The notes beneath the pieces are model-generated. The model was not told the origin of the DNA and searched no databases. It saw only the letters and a program-made list of their open reading frames with translations. The translations under genes were made by a program, and so were the position numbers. From Glandiceps talaboti (taxonomy: Eukaryota > Hemichordata > Enteropneusta > Spengelidae), in the NCBI RefSeq assembly GCF_964340395.1, contig NC_135553.1, forward strand, positions 20,971,949 to 20,995,448: DNA of 23,500 nucleotides, given 5' to 3'. Shown here piece by piece: positions 11,314 to 20,708 of this stretch; within the stretch, counting starts at the first letter, position 1; each line of letters begins with the position of its first letter.

Positions 11314-11667
11314 CCGTCGCGAGCACACTAAGCGTCGATTTTGCACCATATCCAGTCTACAAGATCGCCATATATAGTCATGCTATTTTGCATATATGAA
11401 TATTTATGATCGAATCGTTCCTAGGGAGATGTCTTTAATTTAACCAATCACAGCTGTAAAATAATATTCAGTGTTCTATGAAGCATGTAAATAACGTGAT
11501 TATTGACATCACCATACAAAAACAATTGTAGAAATTACAAATATTGAGAGAAAATTACAAAATGTACACAAAATATTCTCCTACATCCTATTGGTCAATT
11601 GACAAATGATTGACAGTTAACGCTGCCGATCGATGATTATCTGTCATGATAGTCACTGAGCTCGAGC
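11273..11667. promoter_or_regulatory. upstream region of the five-exon gene, bounded by an 11-bp direct repeat
   Basis: TGAGCTCGAGC occurs at 11273-11283 and again at 11657-11667. The left part (about 11281-11335) is CpG-rich. A conserved block (11348-11450) contains GATCGCCATATA, TAGTCATG, TTTTGCAT, GAATATT and TTTAACCAATCA, elements that recur in the same order before the HIRAN gene. A second ATTGG lies at 11592. The start codon follows at 11708. Promoter function is inferred from position and shared elements. Confidence 0.5.
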
Positions 11668-11673
11668 TTACAA

Positions 11674-11685
11674 TAGCAGACGACA
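11674..11685 (+). promoter_or_regulatory. shared 12-mer TAGCAGACGACA (copy A)
   Basis: Lies 22 bases before the candidate start codon of the five-exon gene. The identical 12-mer is at 20657-20668, 40 bases before the recombinase start. Could be an initiator or 5'-UTR element. Confidence 0.4.
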
Positions 11686-11707
11686 CTTTTAAAGATAAGG
11701 TTCAACA

Positions 11708-13999
11708 ATGCAAACGCATCAATCTTTGTCAAGCCTTGCAGCAATTATTTTAGCCTTTTTATTTTTAATTAGCATTATTGTGATCGTTGTGTTTGTTGGC
11801 CATGGCCCACAGAAGAAATGTAAAAACCCTTTCCATGAAAGGTGGAATAGAGGTTCTGAGCGTGAGAAAACCGGGGTTGAAATAGCGAAATATGTACGGA
11901 AGGACTTTCGCAATGCCTTCGCTAGACTTGGAGTTCATAGGACAGCTAGTATCTGCACCAACTGCCTTCGTATGGCTCCAATGCGACGGGAATTTACGCA
12001 GCACTTCAATAATGTTGCGGAGCGGAAAGTTCAGGTATGTACAAAAGAGGTTGTTTTTTATAACTCTGAGGGCGATGTATATAATGACCTCTCACGTTTG
12101 ACCGATGACCTTGTGCTTTGTTGTGAACTGATAATATGTTGATACACTGGATCCCACTTGCAATTTGCAGTCTGTCTCTGTGTTGTAACATACATGTAGT
12201 CAGAAATTTTCTTTGTACTGACCGAGCCTCGTCTCGTGCGGGATCCGGAGCAGTCCTGTTTGACGACCGTGGACGGGACACAACTCTGACAAATAACAAA
12301 TGTAGTCCTGCTTGTGATAATTGTGAACACTGACAAGAAACATTACAGACACTGTCAGAATTGAGTCCCGACTTATTCCGGTTGCAGGACTAACAAATTC
12401 AATGTCTCTAAACACGGAGCTGAGAAGGAAAGGGACAATGTCAGCATTGAATCCCGACTTTCAAGTCTGCAAGCAGGACGAGTTTCGATGCAGCTGAGCA
12501 AACTAAGTTTACTTCTATATTCGTGGGAGCTTTTTTTGTAATGATGATTTGCTCGTGTAACAGTAAATCAAATATGTATAGTTCTGTAGACTTATGTTGA
12601 CAGTCAGTGTATAGTTAGCATGTGTAAAAACTTTATTGATGATCACTGTACATTTGTAGTTGTTTGACGACCCGTTTAATAATTGGATACGAGGGGTGAC
12701 ACACCTACGAGTGATATGTACTATTTTGTGTATTTCATTTGTGTGATATTTGGAATTGCTTTCTTCACAGGCTGATCGCAAACGAAAGGAGACCCATGAA
12801 GAATCTCCAGCTACATGTATAGATATCGACTATATTCATGATATTACACAGTCACAGGTTAGTCATATGATATAATTGGCTATAAGTAAGGTCAGGCCGT
12901 TTACATTATATAAACAGCTAGAAATCCACATGTAGATTACAGGACATGCCTGTAACAGACCTCCTGCACCTCCTAAAACAGGGTATGTGAAAAAAGTGAT
13001 GTTATATAGGGTCTATAAATCTGGTAAGATTTCATAGCTGTACTAATAGACATGTGACAGCTAGCATATTAGATGTAAAATTATGACTACTGTGATCTGT
13101 TTGAAAAATTTCATGTACAAATGCAGTTACATGGTCTGTACATTTCTGTACATCTTCTCAGAGATGTTTTCACAGTATGAGTGATGTAACTGGTCTGTTG
13201 ATATAAGTATGTATACTTATCAGTTTGTATTATCTAAGAATATGTACCAAACGATATATTAGTGTTTTAATTATAAACAGTGAAATGTTGATAAAATAAG
13301 ATCTGCTAATACACCTGTATACACAATCCATGTATACAGTTATATCAACACAGATACAGCAACATGTAGAAAAAACATTATACTCTAATAGAAAATGACC
13401 CATCCTTGATTTTTCAGTAGACTTTTGAATAACAATGACTATGTACATGTGTGTGGGAGTGCATAACACCCCAAAACGAATATTTAGATTTGAAATGAGT
13501 TACTTTTGTTTTAAAATACTAATACCCAACTAGCAGTAATTGTTGATTTCACTAATCCCATACTTCCAGTATCCAATTATTCATAGTGTGCATATATATT
13601 TCTTGATTCTCACTAAATTCCCAATTCATGGGTTGATTTTTGCTGTATGATTTATTTAGTGTCCAAGCAAAGGATGTTCATCTATCCCAGGTCATATTAC
13701 TCGTACATCACTCCAAAACCAAGCTATAGCTACGGTAACCCCAATTGATAGTCACACAAAGGTAAGATGCTATTTGTGTTGCCTATTATTTAATATGTTA
13801 CTTTATTGGCAATGGTAAAAATTTTAAAATTATACGAAATTTACATGATACAGTACATATTTGCTGAACATGTTCACAACAGTATTATATGTTGTACTTA
13901 TAATTGTAAAATTGAATAAATGAAATCTATGTAGTGTTTTTTAGCACAACTGAACTGAGGTTCAGTAGTGCTATAGGGATTGCCTGGCATCTGTCTGTC

Positions 14000-14039
<40 letters not shown>

Positions 14040-14521
14040 CAACTGAAACTGGATTATGATGATGGAAATTAGGTATGAAAATTTTGTTTTGGTTTCAACT
14101 TTAAAACTTCAAAAAATTATATATCTATCATTGCCCTGAACATGAAGTTGTGCGGCAACGCAATATTTGCGCTATTTTTAAGTACTACATTTATGATTGA
14201 CGATGTACATTGTGTACTTCATTATTATGGATGGCTGATATAATATATGCATGTATTTGTAACATCATGATATTGACAAATTCAATGAATTTTTTTTTTT
14301 AAGTATAATGGTGTTGCAGATACAACTGTCGTATTTCCTGAAGTAGCAAGAGGTGATACACTTTGTCCTGAAACAAAGGCAAGTCACAGTTACTGCTGTA
14401 TGTTGCATATTTTATTTTAACGAGTAAGCTCAGCTGGCAGGATCACGCTTGTTCGTATTCAGGGGATGTGGGTTCGACTCCTACATCCCTATATGTCTCA
14501 CTTGTCTCTCCTTAATTTTCA

Positions 14522-14552
<31 letters not shown>

Positions 14553-17500
14553 CATACGTACATACATACATGTATAATCTTGAAGGACTGGTTTATGTAA
14601 TTAGTTCCAATGTATACATGAGCGAAAGATTCACTGATATGAAAGCGATTACATGACATAAAAATGACATGAATATACCAATTTTCCATCACTTGAACAT
14701 GTAACCTGTAACACATGTAACATGTAGCACATAGTCAGTAGACCGATTCAATAACATTTTGGTGTACACAGTACTACAGGCAATGATACCAAGCTATATT
14801 GTATGTTCCATTCATGTCTGCCATGTAGGTAGTTGTGACATAGTAATTAAGAGTCATAAAATGAAATGAAAGTATGCAACTTCTAGAGATTTAACAGTTT
14901 TGTATTTTACACTTATTTCAGATACCAGAATATGCTAACATGTACAACCTTGATGTTGTAGGCGAATACCAGCAACTAATTAGTGAGCTGAAAGATCAGG
15001 TAAAGTCCCTAATACTGGATGTAGATGAGTTAAGTGAAGAAGTGACTACTCTTAGAAATGAAAATAAGGACCTGTTAGAAGATAAAAATAAACTAGAAGA
15101 TGACAAGGATGAATTACAAAAGAAATTAGACAATATGTATGAAACACAAAAACAGAGGATTGAGGCAGTCAAACAAATAGGTTTCATAGAAAATAAGAAT
15201 GTCTATGAAGAAACAACAAAACTGATCAGGGATAAAGATAGAAGGAGCTTAGATAATCTAATAGATGTCAATTTAGTCAGTCACATAAATTCTAGAAATC
15301 CTGTTGTTGTCGCATTTATAAATGCAATAACAGCTAAACAGACAGAAAGTGGGATTGGTTTAATAGGGAATAGTGAATCAGTTAGAACTAAGACCAGTGC
15401 CATGAGGTTGCAAGCCATTGATTGTATATATGCAAGTAGAAATTTAAATTATATTAGTGACCTTATGTTTAGAGTTCAGGCTGTCTTATACTCTCTGACA
15501 CAGAGTGCAATGGCTTGCAATCTCATCAGCCATTGTACACCAGCTGGTTCATATGACACTGTGCAAAATTGGCTGAAAGCCATGAAAGATTCTTGTAAAC
15601 CAGCCCCACATGGTCTCATTGAATATGCTTTTGATAATGAACAAAGACTACTGCGTACATGGCTCAGCCGAGATAGTAACAAACAAAAGTCTGAGGTCCT
15701 TACAACTATAATAGTAAATCAGTTGAGTGAGAAGTGTGATTTTCAGAAGAAAGCCACGTTTAAACCATGTAACTGGCCGAAGCCAACATCAGTAAAAACA
15801 ATGGAGGCTTTGACACCTGAACTTGAAATGTTAGTCCATACTGAACAGATACAGTTTATTTCAGAACAACTCACTAAGATAATGAATGAATCAACTGATG
15901 TTGTGGGAAACAAAGTAGAAAGTAATGCCACTGACATCTGTAGTGTATGTAATCACAGCCATCCAAAGGTTGAAAATAGAATTAAATGTGTAAATTGTGG
16001 TAACTTTGGTTTGAAAAGAAAGAGTAAAAAAGGTGTGGATACAAAGACATACAGGACAAAAAGCACTTGTGATGATAATACAATTGTATTTCATGAGTAT
16101 ACTGGCCACACAGTGACTAATGAGGGAGGTACCCAACGGGTAGTAATGAAATATGAAGGAAAATCCCCAGACACTGAAAATGTACTTAACCAAGCTAGGA
16201 AGGCCAATATTAGTCTTGTAGACCCTATATTTGTAAACCCATCTTCTCTGGAAGCTATTGTAATAATTCTTAGGGCAATAGGGAAACATGCAGGGATTCA
16301 TAAATACTGCAACGGTAAAGGAAAGAGGGAATGGACCATTGTAAGATGTGATGGCTTACCCCAGCACATCATAAGAACAGCTATTCATAAGTATGGGGAT
16401 GAGTTTGATTGGGTGGTTCTTCGCACTGGTCCAGGTCATGAAGAAATGAATATGATAAGATCTTTTGCAGAAATGTATTGGGAAATTATCTATTCAGAGT
16501 TTGGGAAGACACAGGGTTTTGTGACTGAGAAGGCTCAGCTTTTCTTTAAGAGATGTGGGGACCACCATCAAAGTTTTGATAATTTCTGTAAATTCCATGA
16601 AGCTATCTATCAAGAGTTACTTTGGCCATATACGTGTGAGTCTCAAGTTCCATCACCTTATGACTTTTTGGAATGGATAAGGAACAAAAGTAGTGATGAA
16701 ACGATACAGTTTGTTTGGACAACAATGCTGCAACATTGCCTTGGAATTCATTTGTTCAGGAAGGGGGTCCGAAACAATGATACTAAACTTTTCAGAGCAG
16801 GGAGACAATTATTTTCTCCAGTTTGGTTTGGACGTTGTCACCCAAAATACCAGGAAATAGAGTCATGGGATGAGTATGATAGATTGTGTTGGCCAGAGGC
16901 CCTAAGGGAGGTATTAGAACAACATGAATCTGTTTCTAGATCTGGAAAGCCAAGTAAACACCAGGGTTTGGACTTTGTCCTTGAAGAATATAATAAATCA
17001 ATCAAATCATGGATAGTGGGGACTCCTGACTATACTAAGTGGGAAAGGGTCATTCACAACCATGACAGTCTTGTATGTCTCCGTAACACCACATTGATGG
17101 CACTAGGAATGAGAGTTGATAATTCATTTGATCGCAATCTTCCTCCATATGAAAACGATCTTGTTAACTTCAAAGTGGTGTTAAGGTCCAAAGCATATCT
17201 TACACCTAACCCAGGTAGAACAATTACCAATATTCATGGGGAGGATCTTGACATTGGTTTGCTAGATTTTAATAGCGAGGCAGGTATGAGAAGAATGAGA
17301 TTTGTCACTGAGTATCTATGGGCCTCTAGGTTCCCTCAGAGAAGAGAACACGTCCCTGTAATTTTTGTTACTAAAGAAGAAAGGGCAAAATATAACAAAC
17401 TAGAATCTAAATCTGTGGCACAATTAAAGTGTGAAATACAATCCTGCTTGTCAGTGATGTCTCCAGAAAGAAGAATAGAGTGGGATAGTAAAGTAACTAG

Positions 17501-17627
17501 ACTGAGTAAAAGTAGGGTTGTTAAATCAACATGGTTAAAACTTGTCACAGAAATCCAGGATGCAATAATTAATGAAGTGGGGGAAAGTGATGGTAATGTA
17601 GATGGTATTTCTGAGGATGACAAGTGA
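11708..17627 (+). CDS. five-exon gene for a large zinc-ribbon, transposase-like protein
   Basis: Exons inferred from splice sites: 11708-12034, 12771-12857, 13660-13761, 14304-14378 and 14922-17627. All junctions are phase 0 and every joined frame is open, giving about 1,098 aa. Intron 4 uses a GC donor (AAAG|GCAAGT). Exon 1 has CKNPFH...ICTNC, a likely Cys/His zinc site; its first ~33 residues are very hydrophobic but fall in a T-rich stretch ending CCCACAG, so a true membrane anchor or an overlooked acceptor at about 11813 are both possible. Exon 5 begins with a charged coiled coil (about 14964-15170), then a helical region, a zinc ribbon CSVC-x12-CVNC (15939-15998), and a large C-terminal part with RCDGLP (Asp at 16350), GPGHEEMN (about 16431), DHHQSFDNF and a late LEEYNKS (16980-17000). 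It resembles a widespread uncharacterised invertebrate family; spaced D...E...E suggests a DDE-type transposase relative (DUF6589/KDZ-like), but this is inference. Stop at 17625-17627. Confidence 0.8.
13991..14036. repeat. (GTCT)n/(GT)n microsatellite in intron 3
   Basis: A few CTGT units pass into about 16 GT units. It lies between exons 3 and 4 of the five-exon gene. Confidence 0.95.
14420..14490 (+). mobile_element. tRNA-like sequence, probably the head of a SINE
   Basis: AAGCTCAGCTGG (about 14426-14437) fits a tRNA D-arm / RNA polymerase III A box, and GGGTTCGACTCC (14470-14481) fits the T-arm / B box, about 33 bases apart. A 4-bp D stem (AAGC/GCTT) and a T-arm helix (GATGT...ACATC) can form, but the acceptor stem and anticodon arm do not close well, so it is not a working tRNA. 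A short body and a (CATA)n tail follow, as in short tRNA-derived SINEs. It sits in intron 4 of the five-exon gene. Confidence 0.45.
14524..14572. repeat. (CATA)n tetranucleotide microsatellite
   Basis: About 12 CATA units with one CGTA variant, in intron 4 downstream of the tRNA-like sequence. It may be the tail of that element. Confidence 0.95.
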
Positions 17628-18485
17628 GACAAATATTTGTTAAAGTGAAGATTAAAATTATCCAGTGAAATGTAACTATTTTGATGCTACAATGTGAAGT
17701 GTATCTTTTCATGATTACAAATATATATGTATAGACTCTGATAGTTTAAAAGATTAATGTAGAAAAATTAAATTTAGATTACATTAGAGTTGGTTTCTAT
17801 AATATTTTATGCTAGTTGTAAGTTTCACTGTTTATCTCAGCAATAACATTTTTGCATTGTCTTTTTCAGGTATGGTGTTTGGGGTTCCACCTTTCATATA
17901 TGAATCATAAATCTAAACATGGCTGATTTGGAGTAATTAATTCATAGAAATAATGAACTGTCAAGTTGCTCTCTACATCTTTATACAAATATACCAAAGT
18001 CAAAACCAGACAAATGTCACTGTAGTACAAATTAACACATGACACTGTGTTGAATAATTTTGTTGTTGGTGTAGGTCTGAAATACCATCATTATTAAAAT
18101 AATTGGATTGTTTTTAACATTTTCTGTCCATTTTATATTTGTAGACAACAAATAAGCATGAGGGCAAATTGACATTTCATGTAAAATTTCAAATGGAAAT
18201 TGTCCAGTTATTAATGGTAATGGTGCATACATGTTTTTATAAAACACACACACACACACACACATACACACACACACACACACACATGCATGCATGCACA
18301 CAATACATCTATTCAAGTAATTGGTCGAGTAGATAGCATATTCAGTAAGGAGTCAGTTTTTTTTTTATCTGTAGCTTGTTTCACACATTTTTGGAGTTTT
18401 TATATATCCAACTGATTCTGGTAGTACCTTACAGCACTCCTACTGAAGGCTTACATACATGTTCATACTATGCATTGTAATTGTG

Positions 18486-18516
<31 letters not shown>

Positions 18517-19647
18517 TACTTGTAAATGTTTCAATTCAGAAGTTTTATTTGAAAATAAAATTCATTGTACATCATAATTCATCGTCTGTCATTTTCATTC
18601 CCTTATAGATACATGCTTGCTTAGACATAATTTGATTGCAAGTTTGACTAGAAATAACGCCCAATTGTCCATCTTACCATCCCTTACCACTCAACCATCT
18701 ACCCATCAATACCTATTTAGCCCAAACTACATTCCCCAAAATAGTAAATAATGACAAACCAGTAGTTAATTGTGACAACTGTGTATATAAACAGTTGAAG
18801 GTCGTAACACTACAAACAAGGAGTATGTGTAAAAAGAAATTAAGACATCAATTACAGTGTCCTTGCTAGTATTTCTAGTTTTCTCAGACCAGAGATAAAA
18901 TATTGAATTAATGAAATAAGTGACACAAGTAATATATTGTGCAAGTGACATCAAAAAAGACAATTTATTGTTTGTCTTTTTGATATCATGTTAGAAAGGT
19001 GATGATGATCCCATCACACCAAAAAAATGAGAAATAAAGTAGTCTGTGACAAAAGTTATATCAATCAACATAATAGGGGTATCAAAAGTACAATGACATG
19101 TTTTGCAAATTAAGTATATTGCCAAGTAGTGCTTCGGATTTGTTTTAGAAACAGCTGTTAGTTGAAAGACCAAAGCATATCTCTTGTTAAATTAGAAATC
19201 ATCATTAACACACCCACCTTAATTTTACACACATAACCAACCATTGAATCATAGAAATACATCACATGACCAAGGTTTGCCTGAAGTCAAAAACATGTAC
19301 GTAATGGTCTGTCAAACAAGTGATGATTCCCCCCCCCCTCCACGCCAAAACCAACGACATCAGCAAACACGAACTAGCTACAGTATAGTCTCTGTATGTC
19401 ACAACGATAACGTAATACTATACACATATGTGTTGTATCCTAATCAGCGTTTACTCAATAGCACAATGGTGACGGTAATCTGTGTAGTTTACCTACCTGT
19501 GATGTATTAAAATCAAAATTCAAACTTCGAACTCTACACTAAGTTAACATTTTGTGAATGTGCACAGAACAGCTTTCATAACACCATGAAACCATGTAAT
19601 TCACATTTCTACACACACACACACACACATCACGCATTGATTACGGT
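17628..19647. other. intergenic, microsatellite-rich, no gene seen
   Basis: The first part is likely 3' UTR of the five-exon gene; an AATAAA at about 18554 is the clearest polyadenylation-type signal. Simple repeats: (CA)n with TGCA ending at about 18244-18300, (GTAT)n at about 18485-18514, a C10 run at 19329-19338 and (CA)n at 19611-19629. Short open frames have no splice sites or recognisable sequence. Confidence 0.5.
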
Positions 19648-19661
19648 AGTTCTCTTTTTGG
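19648..19661 (-). terminator. histone-downstream-element-like purine tract
   Basis: The minus strand reads CCAAAAAGAGAACT, close to the purine-rich histone downstream element (AAAGAGA-type) that base-pairs with U7 snRNA. It begins 9 bases after the stem-loop, matching the normal spacing around the cleavage site. Confidence 0.75.
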
Positions 19662-19670
19662 AGGATGTGT

Positions 19671-19686
19671 GGCCCTGAAAAGGGCC
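19671..19686 (-). terminator. histone-type mRNA 3' stem-loop
   Basis: The minus strand reads GGCCCTTTTCAGGGCC: a perfect 6-bp stem and TTTC loop, the exact form of the replication-dependent histone 3' hairpin (GGYYCU-UUUC-AGRRCC). The 5' flank is A/C-rich (ACCAAACCAAATCAAAAC) and the 3' flank is ACACA, as in histone mRNAs, where SLBP binds and cleavage occurs about five bases downstream. It starts 20 bases after the stop codon of the HIRAN gene on the same strand. Confidence 0.9.
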
Positions 19687-19706
19687 GTTTTGATTTGGTT
19701 TGGTGT

Positions 19707-20099
19707 CTAGGGGAACAAGACAGGAAAACCCTGGTTCAGGACTATGTCCTTTGCCCGAGTGACGTCCTCTGTCTTCACCATGAAGCCGGCCGTACACATC
19801 TGAACTTTACCATACCGCCGAGAATGGAAGAAACAACGGCCCTTTGGCTTCAAATAATACCGTCCATTTGAAGCTAGACGTGCATCAATCACTTTTGATA
19901 GTAACTGAGCAGCGTCTCTCTTCAAATGGCCGAGTACTTTTGGATGTTGTTCCATTCCATTCTCGACGATACCGCAAGCATTCGGATCATGCACGTTATT
20001 CAATTCATGGATGATGTTGTATCCTCTCCCTGGCGTTAGTTCCCCCGAATAATGGTGCATTCCCACAGCAATTACGTTTCTGATGATGACTTTCGGCAT
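19707..20099 (-). CDS. small intronless HIRAN-domain protein with a histone-type 3' end
   Basis: 130 aa from the ATG at 20099 (A at -3, CACGATG). The frame is open upstream to about 20156, but that part is probably 5' UTR. Residues about 6-70 match the HIRAN domain pattern: NVIAVGMHHYSG, then a Gly-rich turn, HELNNVHDPNACGIV (the conserved E-x-N-N-x-x-D-x-N-A block) and VLGHLKRDAAQLLSKVID. The C-terminal 60 residues are basic (YYLKPKGRCFFHSRRYGK) and unrecognised. HIRAN domains, known from HLTF/Rad5, bind the 3'-OH end of single-stranded DNA and help remodel stalled replication forks; here the domain stands alone without a helicase. The gene is small, intronless and followed by a histone stem-loop plus downstream element, so it is predicted to make a non-polyadenylated S-phase mRNA. 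It is divergent from the recombinase gene starting 610 bases away. The function beyond DNA-end binding is not known. Confidence 0.88.
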   Translation of the reverse strand: MPKVIIRNVIAVGMHHYSGELTPGRGYNIIHELNNVHDPNACGIVENGMEQHPKVLGHLKRDAAQLLSKVIDARLASNGRYYLKPKGRCFFHSRRYGKVQMCTAGFMVKTEDVTRAKDIVLNQGFPVLFP

Positions 20100-20159
20100 C
20101 GTGATTAAAACTTTGTTGTGGTTTTGCTCTGGTTCAGCAGACGATAAGAAAAACAAAAG

Positions 20160-20335
20160 TAAGCGCGCCTATTTGCATAACCTATGACCCAAACTTTCTG
20201 TGACGCTGATTGGTTAAAATGAAGAGTAGAACGTACTACTTAATATTCATGACTAATTCCTTATATGGCGATCGACTTGACTGATATCTATCCTTATACG
20301 TCACCTGTGACCAATCTCGCATTCTGATTGGTCGA
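20160..20335 (-). promoter_or_regulatory. histone-like promoter elements of the HIRAN gene
   Basis: Reading toward the HIRAN gene: an inverted pair of CCAAT boxes (20309-20333), a CArG-type CCTTATATGG palindrome-like site (20259-20268), GATCGCCATATA (20274-20263), TAGTCATG, GAATATT, AACCAATCA (20216-20208), and an octamer ATGCAAAT (20178-20171) 72 bases before the ATG. Octamer plus CCAAT boxes is the classical H2B-type promoter layout. The region also lies between two divergent genes and may serve both. Confidence 0.6.
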
Positions 20336-20481
20336 GAGCCCTGCAGATACACAGGCGTATTTTTCACCAACAGCCGTATTTTTGCTTGTTGTATCACCTG
20401 ATCAAAAGTAGTTCTTCCATAAACAAACAAAATAGTGCTAATTCCTAGTTTAGAAAACACTAATTATATTCTTAGATTAGA

Positions 20482-20493
20482 CAAATAAATACA

Positions 20494-20528
<35 letters not shown>

Positions 20529-20531
20529 ATA
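20482..20531. repeat. (AAAT)n tetranucleotide microsatellite
   Basis: About 12 AAAT units with one ACAT variant, between the HIRAN and recombinase genes. Confidence 0.95.
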
Positions 20532-20656
20532 CAATAGCATGTTTGATTTGTTGTTATGTAAATTGATAGTAGGGATATTTTTACTAAAAATTTGACAGTT
20601 CGTGGTTTGTTGTCATGGTCACGTACTATACGTCAACTACATCGGTCTAACGTAGC

Positions 20657-20668
20657 TAGCAGACGACA
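20657..20668 (+). promoter_or_regulatory. shared 12-mer TAGCAGACGACA (copy B)
   Basis: Identical to 11674-11685, in the same orientation and at a similar position before a start codon (the recombinase ATG at 20709). Confidence 0.4.
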
Positions 20669-20708
20669 TTTGTTGACATACAACTTCGTACAAAACTAAA
20701 ATTGAGTC

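Noticed and set aside
14420-14490. Functional tRNA gene
   Set aside because: A and B boxes are present but the acceptor stem and anticodon arm do not form properly.
14522-14716. Minus-strand frame ending in (MYVC)n
   Set aside because: Translation of the (CATA)n microsatellite.
15891-16301. 136-codon minus-strand frame
   Set aside because: Shadow of the large plus-strand exon, which has coherent domains and splice sites.
19244-19510. 88-codon plus-strand frame with a Pro run
   Set aside because: The Pro tract comes from a C10 run; no homology, splice sites or conserved context.
19671-19686. The stem-loop as the end of a true histone gene
   Set aside because: The only open frame ending just before it on that strand is the HIRAN protein; no histone-fold sequence was seen on either side.
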